Shown here: positions 17,234 to 24,884 of the stretch, piece by piece | How the letters are laid out: every line of letters begins with the position of its first letter | Position numbering within the stretch: the stretch's first letter is position 1 | Source: an uncultured Flavobacteriales bacterium | GTDB taxonomy: Bacteria; Bacteroidota; Bacteroidia; CAIKAF01 | Assembly: GCA_903837495.1 (NCBI GenBank) | Contig: CAILUT010000056.1 | Coordinates: forward strand, 113,392-177,391 | Reading direction: 5' to 3' | DNA: 64,000 nucleotides | The notes under the pieces: generated by a model | Told to the model about the DNA's origin: nothing | What the model saw: only the letters and a program-made list of their open reading frames with translations | Database searches by the model: none | Program-made: the position numbers and the translations under genes

Positions 17234-20200
17234 ATGAAGTGGCTGGCATTTTTGATTAGAGGCGGAGCCCGGCGCAACGTTCTTTTGCTCTTCCTTGCAA
17301 CGGTTTTTTTGTCTTTGTTTCTAAGCAACCTGCGAAGCACGGCAAGGCATAAAGTCTCAAGTACCTTAAACGTCCGTGAAGCCCTGTATGCCAAAGAAGA
17401 CCAGCTTTCACTTATCATGGATTCGGTTCTTGGCAACATGCTTAAGGACCCCAGCTCTAGGTTGATGGTTCATACCGAATCGAATCTGGCCTATTTCGTT
17501 TATCAAGACGACTCTTTGGTGTATTGGAATTCGGCAGCCGTCCCTGTTCCCTTTCGCCGCTTTGATGAAGAGTTTTTACAGCCTGTGATGCAGCTAAGAA
17601 ATGGCTGGTACAGAATACTTCGCCGCGACAGTGCAGGGGTGTCTATTGTAGGAATGGTGAGGCTGAAGCAAGAGTTTTTTATTAAAAACGAATTTTTGCA
17701 AGATGCTTTTTCATCCGACTTCGGGCTTGAAAGCGAAATTAAAATAAGTTTGAATCCTGAAGATTCCGATTTTCATATTGCCGACCGTCAGGGATATTTT
17801 TTATGCGCCCTGGTTTTCCCCCAAACCCAAAAGGCTCCCTTGCGTTTTCCTGTGCTGGCAGGTTTGGCCTATTTTCTAGCCTTACTTTTAGGGTTGTATT
17901 TGTTGTATGACCTACGGCGGCTCCGCGTTTTTCGCAAACGCCCCGCCCTTCATTTGAGCCTTTTTACCTTATTTGTGCTCACCGTCCGGGTCATCAACAT
18001 TCATTTTAGGTTTCCTGTCGTTTTATACGAGTTGCCCCTGTTTTCGCCTGTGTATTTTGCCAGCAGCGATTGGTTGCCAAGTTTGGGCGATTTTATGGTT
18101 CATGCCCTTTTAATGACCGCCCTATTGGCCTTGATTTTTTCCAATTACAGCAAATATAAATACCCCGACGTACACGGCCCTCGGCTTATTCTGTGGATGT
18201 TGTTTTTTGGATTTATGGTGGCCGGCTTTAGTTACGCCCTGCTTCACCTGCTCCGCACTCTGGTTTTTGATTCCTCTATTTCGTTTGACCTATCCAATGT
18301 TTTGGAGTTAAATGCCTACAGCTTTTGGGGCTTTACGCTGTTGGCCTTGTTGCTGGCCAATTTTTTGCTGATTTCGCATTTCTGCTCTAAAATGTTGGCC
18401 CGAAGTCCACATTTACGGTGGTGGAAAGCCGCTTTGTGGACGCTAATCCCTTACCTCGTAATTTCTTTGCTTACCCATTGGTGGGACGGGCTAGACCCCC
18501 TTAGTATTTGGTTAACATATCCCATTCATCTGGCCATTTTATGGGTGCACATGAAAAACAAGCAGGTGATTGGGTTTTATTCTTTGGCACCCACCCTGAT
18601 TTTGTTTGCCGGGTATGCAACCTACATGCTTTCAAACTTAAACGCCGAAAAAGAACAAGATGCCCGGCAAGTTTTAGCCCTTAAAATTGCAGAAGAACAA
18701 GACCATGTGGCTGAGTTTTTATTTGACCAGGCTGTTAAAGGAATACAATCCGACGCCGCCATTCGGTATTTTTTGCAAGAGTACTCCTATTCTTTTCCGT
18801 ATGAATTTTTTGAACGCATCGCTCAACGCTATTTCGGTGGGTATTGGTCAAAATATGCCTTGGTTATCGTTCCTTTTTCGGCCAGCGAAGTGGAATTGTA
18901 CGCCTCCCATCCGGAATGGGCCGACCCCGATGTTCAGCATTATGAAACCTCTATCCAAACCCAAGGCAGGCCAACCGCCAGCCCATACTTGTTTTATCTG
19001 GACAACAATTATGGCAAAGTAAATTACTTGGGTCGGATTCCTGTTTCTGTCGTTGCGGGGAAAGACAGCAGCCAACACTTTATATACTTGGAGTTTATTT
19101 CAAAAATGGTAACCCAAGTAACCGGTTTTCCAGAGTTGTTGCTAGACCAAAGCATAACCCGCCCGGTTAATCTTAAGGGGTACAGCTATGCCAGCTACAA
19201 ACGGGGCGAATTAAATGTAGCCGCTGGCGATTTTGCATATCCCTTGAATTCAGACCTTTGGAAGGCCGACACCAACCAAATTACCCTGCGCCGCTTCAAG
19301 GGTTTTAGCCATTTGTTGCTCAGGCAGAACCCTCCCGACCTAATGGTGGTGTCAAAGCCCATACCTAGGCTTTTGGATTCCTTGAATCCCTTTGCATATC
19401 TGCTGCTCTATTTCAGTGCTTTGCTCTTTCTGTATTATGTTTATCAATACTATTTTGGCGAGGCAGCAGAACGGTTGCGGTTTACCCTGAAAAGCCGAAT
19501 ACAACTTACCATTTTACTGGTTTTATTGATCTCTTTACTCATGGTCGGTTTGGGTATTAACGACTACATAAACACCACCTTCAACCGCAAAAACCGCCTT
19601 ACCATTGAAGAGAAAATGAATTCCATTGTTTCAGAATTGAAAACCGAGGTTGAAAACCGCCCGGGAATACTTCAAAATCGAGAGGAACTGAATTTCTTGC
19701 TTACTCGATATTCCGGTATTTTCTTCTCAGACATCAATTTGTTCAGGCCTTCCGGTATTCTTTTGGCCAGTTCACGCGAAGCCATGTACAACGAGGGGCT
19801 GATTGGTCGGCAAATGCACCCACAGGCTTTTCAAGCATTGATCCAGGAACAGCAGCCCCACTTTTTGCATAAGGAATGGGTCGGCAACTTTGAATACCTT
19901 TCGGGATACACCGTTTTTCGCAACAGATCGGGCGAGGTTTTAGGCTATTTAAATCTGCCCTACTTTTTAAGGCAAAAAGATTTAAAAGAAGAACTATCCA
20001 GTTCTCTTTTGGCCCTTATCAATATTTATTCTTTGCTCATTGTTGCTTCCATGCTCATTAGCCTTCTTATTGCCAATCAGCTAACGGGGCCCTTGTCGCT
20101 GCTCCAGCAAAAACTCGGCAAAATACGGCTTGGCCGAAAAAATGAAACCATTGAGTACCGGGGCAACGACGAGGTTGCCAGCCTGGTGAACGAATACAAC

Positions 20201-20938
20201 AGAATGGTTCAAGAATTGGAGGCCTCGGCACAGCTCCTCGCTGTTTCAGAACGGGAAAACGCCTGGAAAGAAATGGCCCGGCAAGTCGCCCATGAGGTGA
20301 AAAACCCCCTAACCCCCATGAAACTCAATGTTCAATATTTGCTAAAGGCCTGGGAAGACGGTAGGCCCGATTTCCCAGAACGAATTCAACGTTTTAAAGA
20401 GGCTATGCTAGAGCAAATTGAAACCCTTTCTGCGATTGCCAGCGAATTTAGTTCTTTTGCAAAATTGCCTGAAATTTCGCTCCAACCCTTAAATCTATCG
20501 CAGGCGTTGAAATCGGTCCTAGATTTTTATTCCAACAACGAAGAAGAGGTCAAGCTCATTTGGAATCCCGAATCGTTGAACAATGCCATTGTCCTTGCCG
20601 ATGGCGACCAGTTGCTCAGGGTATTTAATAACCTCTTTAGAAATGCCATTCAGGCCATTCCCGAAGGGCGAATGGGTGAGGTTCACGTTCAATTGCTGCG
20701 CCTAGGCCCCAATGCAGTTGTTGAAGTCAGAGACAACGGCATGGGAATACCCGAACAGAACCGAGAACGTATTTTCACGCCCAATTTTACTACAAAGGGC
20801 TCCGGAATGGGACTTGGTTTGGCCATGGCGAAAACAATTATAGAAAGCATGCAGGGTGAAATCTATTTTCAAACCGAAACGGGCTTAGGAACTTCCTTTT
20901 TTCTGCGGCTACCTTTGCTGGAATCCGAGTCCGATTAA
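17234..20938 (+). CDS. NtrY-like membrane sensor histidine kinase
   Basis: 1234 residues. An N-terminal membrane segment (~15-35) is followed by an extracytoplasmic region. A run of six or more helices lies near residues 210-470, then a second periplasmic region, with helices near 720-740 and 755-775. A sensor domain and the last helix (~930-955) lead to a HAMP domain (NQLTGPLSLL...). The H-box QVAHEVKNPLTPMKL puts the phospho-His near residue 1018, and the spacing and EVKNPLTP match NtrY. ATPase motifs are NLFRNAIQAIPEG (N), VRDNGMGIP (G1) and GSGMGLGLAMAK (G2). No response regulator is adjacent. An in-frame TAG lies two codons upstream of the ATG, fixing the start. It ends 4 bases inside the convergent alkB. 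Confidence 0.9.
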   Translation: MKWLAFLIRGGARRNVLLLFLATVFLSLFLSNLRSTARHKVSSTLNVREALYAKEDQLSLIMDSVLGNMLKDPSSRLMVHTESNLAYFVYQDDSLVYWNSAAVPVPFRRFDEEFLQPVMQLRNGWYRILRRDSAGVSIVGMVRLKQEFFIKNEFLQDAFSSDFGLESEIKISLNPEDSDFHIADRQGYFLCALVFPQTQKAPLRFPVLAGLAYFLALLLGLYLLYDLRRLRVFRKRPALHLSLFTLFVLTVRVINIHFRFPVVLYELPLFSPVYFASSDWLPSLGDFMVHALLMTALLALIFSNYSKYKYPDVHGPRLILWMLFFGFMVAGFSYALLHLLRTLVFDSSISFDLSNVLELNAYSFWGFTLLALLLANFLLISHFCSKMLARSPHLRWWKAALWTLIPYLVISLLTHWWDGLDPLSIWLTYPIHLAILWVHMKNKQVIGFYSLAPTLILFAGYATYMLSNLNAEKEQDARQVLALKIAEEQDHVAEFLFDQAVKGIQSDAAIRYFLQEYSYSFPYEFFERIAQRYFGGYWSKYALVIVPFSASEVELYASHPEWADPDVQHYETSIQTQGRPTASPYLFYLDNNYGKVNYLGRIPVSVVAGKDSSQHFIYLEFISKMVTQVTGFPELLLDQSITRPVNLKGYSYASYKRGELNVAAGDFAYPLNSDLWKADTNQITLRRFKGFSHLLLRQNPPDLMVVSKPIPRLLDSLNPFAYLLLYFSALLFLYYVYQYYFGEAAERLRFTLKSRIQLTILLVLLISLLMVGLGINDYINTTFNRKNRLTIEEKMNSIVSELKTEVENRPGILQNREELNFLLTRYSGIFFSDINLFRPSGILLASSREAMYNEGLIGRQMHPQAFQALIQEQQPHFLHKEWVGNFEYLSGYTVFRNRSGEVLGYLNLPYFLRQKDLKEELSSSLLALINIYSLLIVASMLISLLIANQLTGPLSLLQQKLGKIRLGRKNETIEYRGNDEVASLVNEYNRMVQELEASAQLLAVSERENAWKEMARQVAHEVKNPLTPMKLNVQYLLKAWEDGRPDFPERIQRFKEAMLEQIETLSAIASEFSSFAKLPEISLQPLNLSQALKSVLDFYSNNEEEVKLIWNPESLNNAIVLADGDQLLRVFNNLFRNAIQAIPEGRMGEVHVQLLRLGPNAVVEVRDNGMGIPEQNRERIFTPNFTTKGSGMGLGLAMAKTIIESMQGEIYFQTETGLGTSFFLRLPLLESESD

Positions 20939-22002
20939 GATGCAGTTTGTTGGGTCGAAGAAAGAGCCAATTCATCCGCCAAATGTGCTATTCTTGGGTT
21001 CATGATTTTAAACCAAATTGGCGGAATCAATGAAAGCACCATAGAGCCAGGGTAGCCCAAGGGCAAAGCAGGTGCCTCAGCACGGTGCTGAAGCAATTGA
21101 TAGGGTTTGCTTGCTTTGTAATGGTGGTCTGAATGCCGGGTTAAATCGTACAGCACCGCTCTGCCCAACCGATGGTCGCTGTTCCAAGAATGCCAAGGTT
21201 TAACGGTTTCATAATGCCCCGAGGCAAGCAACCGCCGCTTCAATCCATAGTGCTCGATGTAATTCACGGTTTCCAACAATAAAATACCCGTGAGTCCGGT
21301 GCTCAGCCCAAAGACCAGAGCCCAGGGCCCACCATACCACAGCAAACCAGCAGCATACAACAGGTAAGCCAAACTAAACCACAACATACGGTTGTAAACC
21401 GATATTCTTCTTCGGCTTTTTCGCAGCAGTTGTTCCTGCTCCAAAGCCCAGGCCGAACGCCATGAACCCCACATAGAACGGAGCCAAAAGGCATATACGG
21501 TTTCGTTGAACCGAGCCGTTGCCGGGTCCCGCTCCGTACTAACATATCGATGGTGTCCCCAATTGTGCTCAATAAAAAAGTGAATGTAAAAAGAAGGCCA
21601 AAGCAGGATCCAGGCCGCAATCCTAGATTTGGTGTCAGACCGATGCCCCAGTTCATGGGCTACATTTATTCCATTTACCCCTAACACAATTCCCGTACTC
21701 AACAAAATACCCAATCCAGAAGCCCAATGCCCCTCAAAATTCAACCAACGGATTAAGCCAAGAACCAAAATCCCCAAAACCAAGGGCACATTTAAAAACA
21801 AAAACAAATCAAAAACAAACCGCCCCCCCATTTCTTCATCCACATTTGCCCTTGACCTAGGAAGAACCTGTTCTAACAAAGGAATGAAGCAAAAAGCAAC
21901 CAATGGGCCTAACCAATAACCCATTAGGTTGTATTTAAGATCCAAAAAAATCAGAGTAGGCAACAAAAAACTAAAAAGATAACGCAGCATTTCTTTAAAC
22001 AT
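20935..22002 (-). CDS. alkB: AlkB-like alkane/fatty-acid omega-monooxygenase
   Basis: 355-residue membrane di-iron hydroxylase. The eight-His pattern is complete: HELGHRSD, EHNWGHHRYVSTERDPATAR, the NYIEHYGL motif and RHSDHHYKASKPYQLL. NYIEHYG and the HRxxxxxxDP/A stretch separate AlkB from desaturases. Five or six hydrophobic helices occur across residues 5-120 and 205-250. It oxidises terminal methyl groups of alkanes or acyl chains using electrons from a rubredoxin or ferredoxin. No rubredoxin is encoded nearby, so the 2Fe-2S pair at 2068-3423 is a possible donor. It is transcribed away from a TetR regulator 92 bases off, with an inverted repeat between them. Confidence 0.92.
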   Translation of the reverse strand: MFKEMLRYLFSFLLPTLIFLDLKYNLMGYWLGPLVAFCFIPLLEQVLPRSRANVDEEMGGRFVFDLFLFLNVPLVLGILVLGLIRWLNFEGHWASGLGILLSTGIVLGVNGINVAHELGHRSDTKSRIAAWILLWPSFYIHFFIEHNWGHHRYVSTERDPATARFNETVYAFWLRSMWGSWRSAWALEQEQLLRKSRRRISVYNRMLWFSLAYLLYAAGLLWYGGPWALVFGLSTGLTGILLLETVNYIEHYGLKRRLLASGHYETVKPWHSWNSDHRLGRAVLYDLTRHSDHHYKASKPYQLLQHRAEAPALPLGYPGSMVLSLIPPIWFKIMNPRIAHLADELALSSTQQTAS

Positions 22003-22042
22003 AATGGTCTACGCTTTAAAAATGATTCAAAAGACGATATAA

Positions 22043-22067
22043 ATTTACGAATTTCGCGTTCATAAAT
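22043..22067. promoter_or_regulatory. Candidate TetR operator between alkB and the regulator
   Basis: Inverted repeat ATTTACGAA / TTCATAAAT: 9-base arms with one mismatch and a 7-base centre, 25 bases in all. It lies almost midway between the two divergent starts, so one bound dimer could control both genes. Confidence 0.55.
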
Positions 22068-22094
22068 CAATCCAACAGCACCAAGCAAATCATC

Positions 22095-22721
22095 ATGGGA
22101 AGAAGACCGGTAAAAAAATTTAGAAGGGAAGACGATGAATTAAAAATTGAGTGGCTCGCCATCATTGCCCCAAAGTTGTTTCAAGAGGGCTTTCGCCAGT
22201 ATTCCATGGACGAAATCATTCAATGGGTAGGGGTGTCTAAAGCTACTTTTTACAAATACTTCAGTTCACGCGAAATGTTGATTGAAGAAATGCTCACCCT
22301 GAAATTAACTGAAATCACGGCGTTTAAAGACATCTTATTTGAGTTTGGAAGGCCATATCGCCAACGGTATCAAGCCTCTATGGACCTGCTGGAAATTTCG
22401 CTAAACCCCGTTTCTCAGAAATTTTTAGAAGACGTTCAACACAGCTACCCAGAGCAACTAAATCAAATTCACCAATTTATTGAATTTAGCCTGCAATGGC
22501 TGGAACAGTTTTATTTGGAAGGAATGCGCGATCATGGATTGCGAAAGGTGAACCCCAAACTGCTGCTGATGTCCGATGGAGCATTCTTAACCGCCCTGGT
22601 TTCATCGCCGCGGTTCAGAAAAACGGGTCTTTATGTTGGGGAAGCCCTACGCCAGTATTTTGATTTGCGTTCGCTTGGCCTTCAACAATTAACAAAAGAA
22701 AAAGACCTTAATCTTTCCTAA
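22095..22721 (+). CDS. TetR/AcrR family transcriptional regulator
   Basis: 208 residues. The N-terminal helix-turn-helix is evident: LFQEGFRQYSMDEIIQWVGVSKATFYKYFSSREMLIEEML (about residues 29-68), the TetR signature. The C-terminal ligand domain is all-helical and unclassified. It is divergent from alkB with a 25-base inverted repeat between them, so it probably represses alkB, and itself, until a lipid or hydrocarbon ligand binds. The ligand is inference only. Confidence 0.9.
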   Translation: MGRRPVKKFRREDDELKIEWLAIIAPKLFQEGFRQYSMDEIIQWVGVSKATFYKYFSSREMLIEEMLTLKLTEITAFKDILFEFGRPYRQRYQASMDLLEISLNPVSQKFLEDVQHSYPEQLNQIHQFIEFSLQWLEQFYLEGMRDHGLRKVNPKLLLMSDGAFLTALVSSPRFRKTGLYVGEALRQYFDLRSLGLQQLTKEKDLNLS

Positions 22722-22771
22722 ATCCCGTTTGGGCAGCTTCTTTTCTAACTTGGTTTTTTTAGATTTGAAGA

Positions 22772-23599
22772 ATGAAGTCCAATACCGTCTCTTTTTTTGC
22801 TATAGGCGTTGCGGTTTTTCTTATTGTTTTGTCCTTAACCCGGCCTTATTGGTATTTGCTGCGAAAACGCGTCTTGAAAACCGAAACCGATGTAGCCATT
22901 CATAAGGGCGATTGCACCTACTCTGGACCCGGCGTGGCAATGCCCGCTCATTTTCAATTGATGGGAATCGATGTGTCGCACCACCAGGGCCTGATTGATT
23001 GGAAAAAGGTTAAATCCAGCTACATCAAAGCCCGCCCGCTCTCGTTTGTGTTTGTTCGCGCAACCTACGGCCGTTGGAAAAACGACAAATACTTTACGTA
23101 CAATTGGAAGGCTACTCGGCAGGTCGGTATTTTACGCGGAGCCTACCATTATTATCTGCCCAACCAATCTGCAAAAGCTCAAGCAGATAAGTTTATTGGT
23201 CGGGTGTGTGGCCCCGACGGCAAATACCAAGGGGATTTGCCCCCAGTTTTGGACATTGAAGAATCTCCGCCCGGAACAAACATCAGCGAATTTCACCAGG
23301 GCATTCAAATCTGGTTGGACGAAGTCGAGAATAAAACGGGACTGCGCCCCATTATTTATTCCGGAGCCAAATTTTACAAGGTGAGATTGTATCCTGCCTT
23401 TAAGAAATATCCTTTGTGGGTAGCCCATTACAAAGCCGCAAGTCCTTCTATTCCAAGCACGCAAACCTGGGATTTGTGGCAGTTTACCGATAAAGCCAGA
23501 ATCAACGGAATTTGCGGCCCTGTCGATTTAAATGTCAGTGCCGATGTGCCCGCTTTTTTTCCACAAAGCCTGGTTGGCCAGCCCCTTGTTTTAAATTGA
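22772..23599 (+). CDS. Glycoside hydrolase family 25 (lysozyme-like)
   Basis: 275 residues. One N-terminal membrane segment or uncleaved signal (residues 5-25) suggests an envelope-anchored enzyme. The GH25 domain starts at GIDVSHHQGLIDW with the catalytic Asp, then FVFVRATYG, GAYHYYLP, and PVLDIEE with the catalytic Glu/Asp pair. YSGAKFYKV, LWVAHYKA and LWQFTDKARINGICGPVDLNV close the barrel. It hydrolyses the MurNAc-GlcNAc bond of peptidoglycan, so cell-wall remodelling or predation on other bacteria is likely. A TAGATTTG box lies only 5 bases before the ATG and may be fortuitous. Confidence 0.93.
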   Translation: MKSNTVSFFAIGVAVFLIVLSLTRPYWYLLRKRVLKTETDVAIHKGDCTYSGPGVAMPAHFQLMGIDVSHHQGLIDWKKVKSSYIKARPLSFVFVRATYGRWKNDKYFTYNWKATRQVGILRGAYHYYLPNQSAKAQADKFIGRVCGPDGKYQGDLPPVLDIEESPPGTNISEFHQGIQIWLDEVENKTGLRPIIYSGAKFYKVRLYPAFKKYPLWVAHYKAASPSIPSTQTWDLWQFTDKARINGICGPVDLNVSADVPAFFPQSLVGQPLVLN

Positions 23600-23602
23600 G
23601 GG

Positions 23603-23640
23603 GAAAAGCCTATAATTAAAGGTAGTATAGCTTTTCTTAT
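23603..23640 (+). terminator. Terminator of the GH25 gene
   Basis: Stem GAAAAGC-TATA / TATA-GCTTTTC with one bulged C and an 11-base loop, ending in TTTTC. It lies 4 bases after the stop and runs straight into the -7 box of the next gene (23638-23645). Confidence 0.6.
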
Positions 23641-23645
23641 CTTTG
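23638..23645 (+). promoter_or_regulatory. Candidate -7 box of the GlmU-like gene
   Basis: TATCTTTG, exact consensus, 37 bases before the ATG. It directly abuts the terminator hairpin of the preceding gene. No clear -33 box. Confidence 0.5.
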
Positions 23646-23682
23646 TTCTTGGCCTAGAATTTACATTTTAACGGATTGGCAC

Positions 23683-24879
23683 ATGCGTTTTTACCTGATT
23701 GATTTGCCTTCGATTCAAGCCCATTTGTGGCCTTTTACCTTATCTAGAAGTGCTGCGGATATTCCCGTAGGCATCTTCAGTTTGCGGCAAAAATGGGAGG
23801 CTATTCTGCCGAATCGGATTCAAGGCCATATTCCTGCACCTGAATCCCTATGGAGTTCTTTTGATTTGGACTTGCCCGCACAAAATTTCCCGCTGCTTGC
23901 CATTGCATCGCATTGCTTTCCATCTAAGGAACTTGTCGAAAGGATTCAAAAAATGGTCGCAGGACAAAGCCTTTGGCAGGGCGATGCCCTTTTGGCTGTT
24001 TTTGCTCAAAGTCCAACACAATTGCTAGAGGCAAGCCATTCTTCGTCCGATTCAAATGCCATTCAGGTGCATGAATCTGTAGAGCTGCTGGATCGGATTT
24101 GGAAAATACCAGAGTGGATTGGCCGGGAGATTTCACGGGATCTTGCGTTCAAGCCAAAGGCAGATATGCCTGTATCGCCCGACTGGGGAAATTTAATCAT
24201 TGGCCCCCCCGAGCGCCTGCATTTGGCCAATGGAGCCCGTATATTGGGTTCAATTATCAATACCACCCAAGGCGATGTGTATCTGGATGCGGATTCTGAA
24301 GTCATGGAAGGCTGTATGATTCGCGGGCCGTTTTATTTGGGGCCTCAAAGTACCTTGAAAATGGGAACCCGAATTTATGGGCCCGTAGCTGCGGGTAAGC
24401 ATGTGAAATTAGGCGGGGAAATCAGTCAAAGTCAGATTTTTGATTGCAGCAACAAGGGGCATGAAGGATATTTAGGCAATTCGGTTATAGGGTCTTGGTG
24501 CAACTTGGGTGCCGATACCAATAATTCCAATTTAAAGAACAACTACGCCGAGGTTAAATTGTGGAATCAAGCACTAAACCGCTTTGAAAACACTGGATTG
24601 CAATTTTGCGGTTTGTTTATGGGCGACCACTCCAAAACCGGAATTAATACGATGTTTAATACCGGAACGGTGCTGGGCTTTAGTTGCAATATTTTCGGTT
24701 CTGGTTTTCCTCGAAATGTCATTCCTTCTTTTCGGTGGGGTGGGGCAACGGGGCTAATTTCTTATAAACTGGGGGCGGCCAAAGAAACAGCCAAGGCCAT
24801 GATGGCGCGCCGAAAAATTGAATTCGATGTGCTTCAAGAAACCATGTTTCAACGCATATTCGATGCCGAACAGCCTTAA
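23683..24879 (+). CDS. GlmU-like sugar-nucleotidyltransferase/acetyltransferase family protein
   Basis: 398 residues. The N-terminal ~170 residues resemble a degenerate nucleotidyltransferase domain of the Bacteroidota GlmU-like family (R-S-A-A-D-I-P-V-G start, DALLAVF). The C-terminal part is a left-handed beta-helix of hexapeptide repeats: GARILGSIINTTQGDVYLDADSEV and DHSKTGINTMFNTGTVLGFSCN. In this family the substrate is usually unassigned; UDP-GlcNAc synthesis or a related activated sugar is the common annotation. The lack of a clear GxGTRM-type motif means N-terminal activity cannot be assumed. It converges on lptD with 5 bases between stops. Confidence 0.8.
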   Translation: MRFYLIDLPSIQAHLWPFTLSRSAADIPVGIFSLRQKWEAILPNRIQGHIPAPESLWSSFDLDLPAQNFPLLAIASHCFPSKELVERIQKMVAGQSLWQGDALLAVFAQSPTQLLEASHSSSDSNAIQVHESVELLDRIWKIPEWIGREISRDLAFKPKADMPVSPDWGNLIIGPPERLHLANGARILGSIINTTQGDVYLDADSEVMEGCMIRGPFYLGPQSTLKMGTRIYGPVAAGKHVKLGGEISQSQIFDCSNKGHEGYLGNSVIGSWCNLGADTNNSNLKNNYAEVKLWNQALNRFENTGLQFCGLFMGDHSKTGINTMFNTGTVLGFSCNIFGSGFPRNVIPSFRWGGATGLISYKLGAAKETAKAMMARRKIEFDVLQETMFQRIFDAEQP

Positions 24880-24884
24880 GCGGC

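Noticed and set aside
16980..17237. 85-codon frame whose stop overlaps the NtrY-like start (ATGA)
   Set aside because: Unrecognised peptide with two competing frames on the other strand; kept only as a note in the intergenic entry.
20935..22002. Reading AlkB as a fatty-acid desaturase
   Set aside because: The NYIEHYG motif and His spacing are those of alkane/xylene monooxygenases, unlike the true desaturase at 3477-4439.
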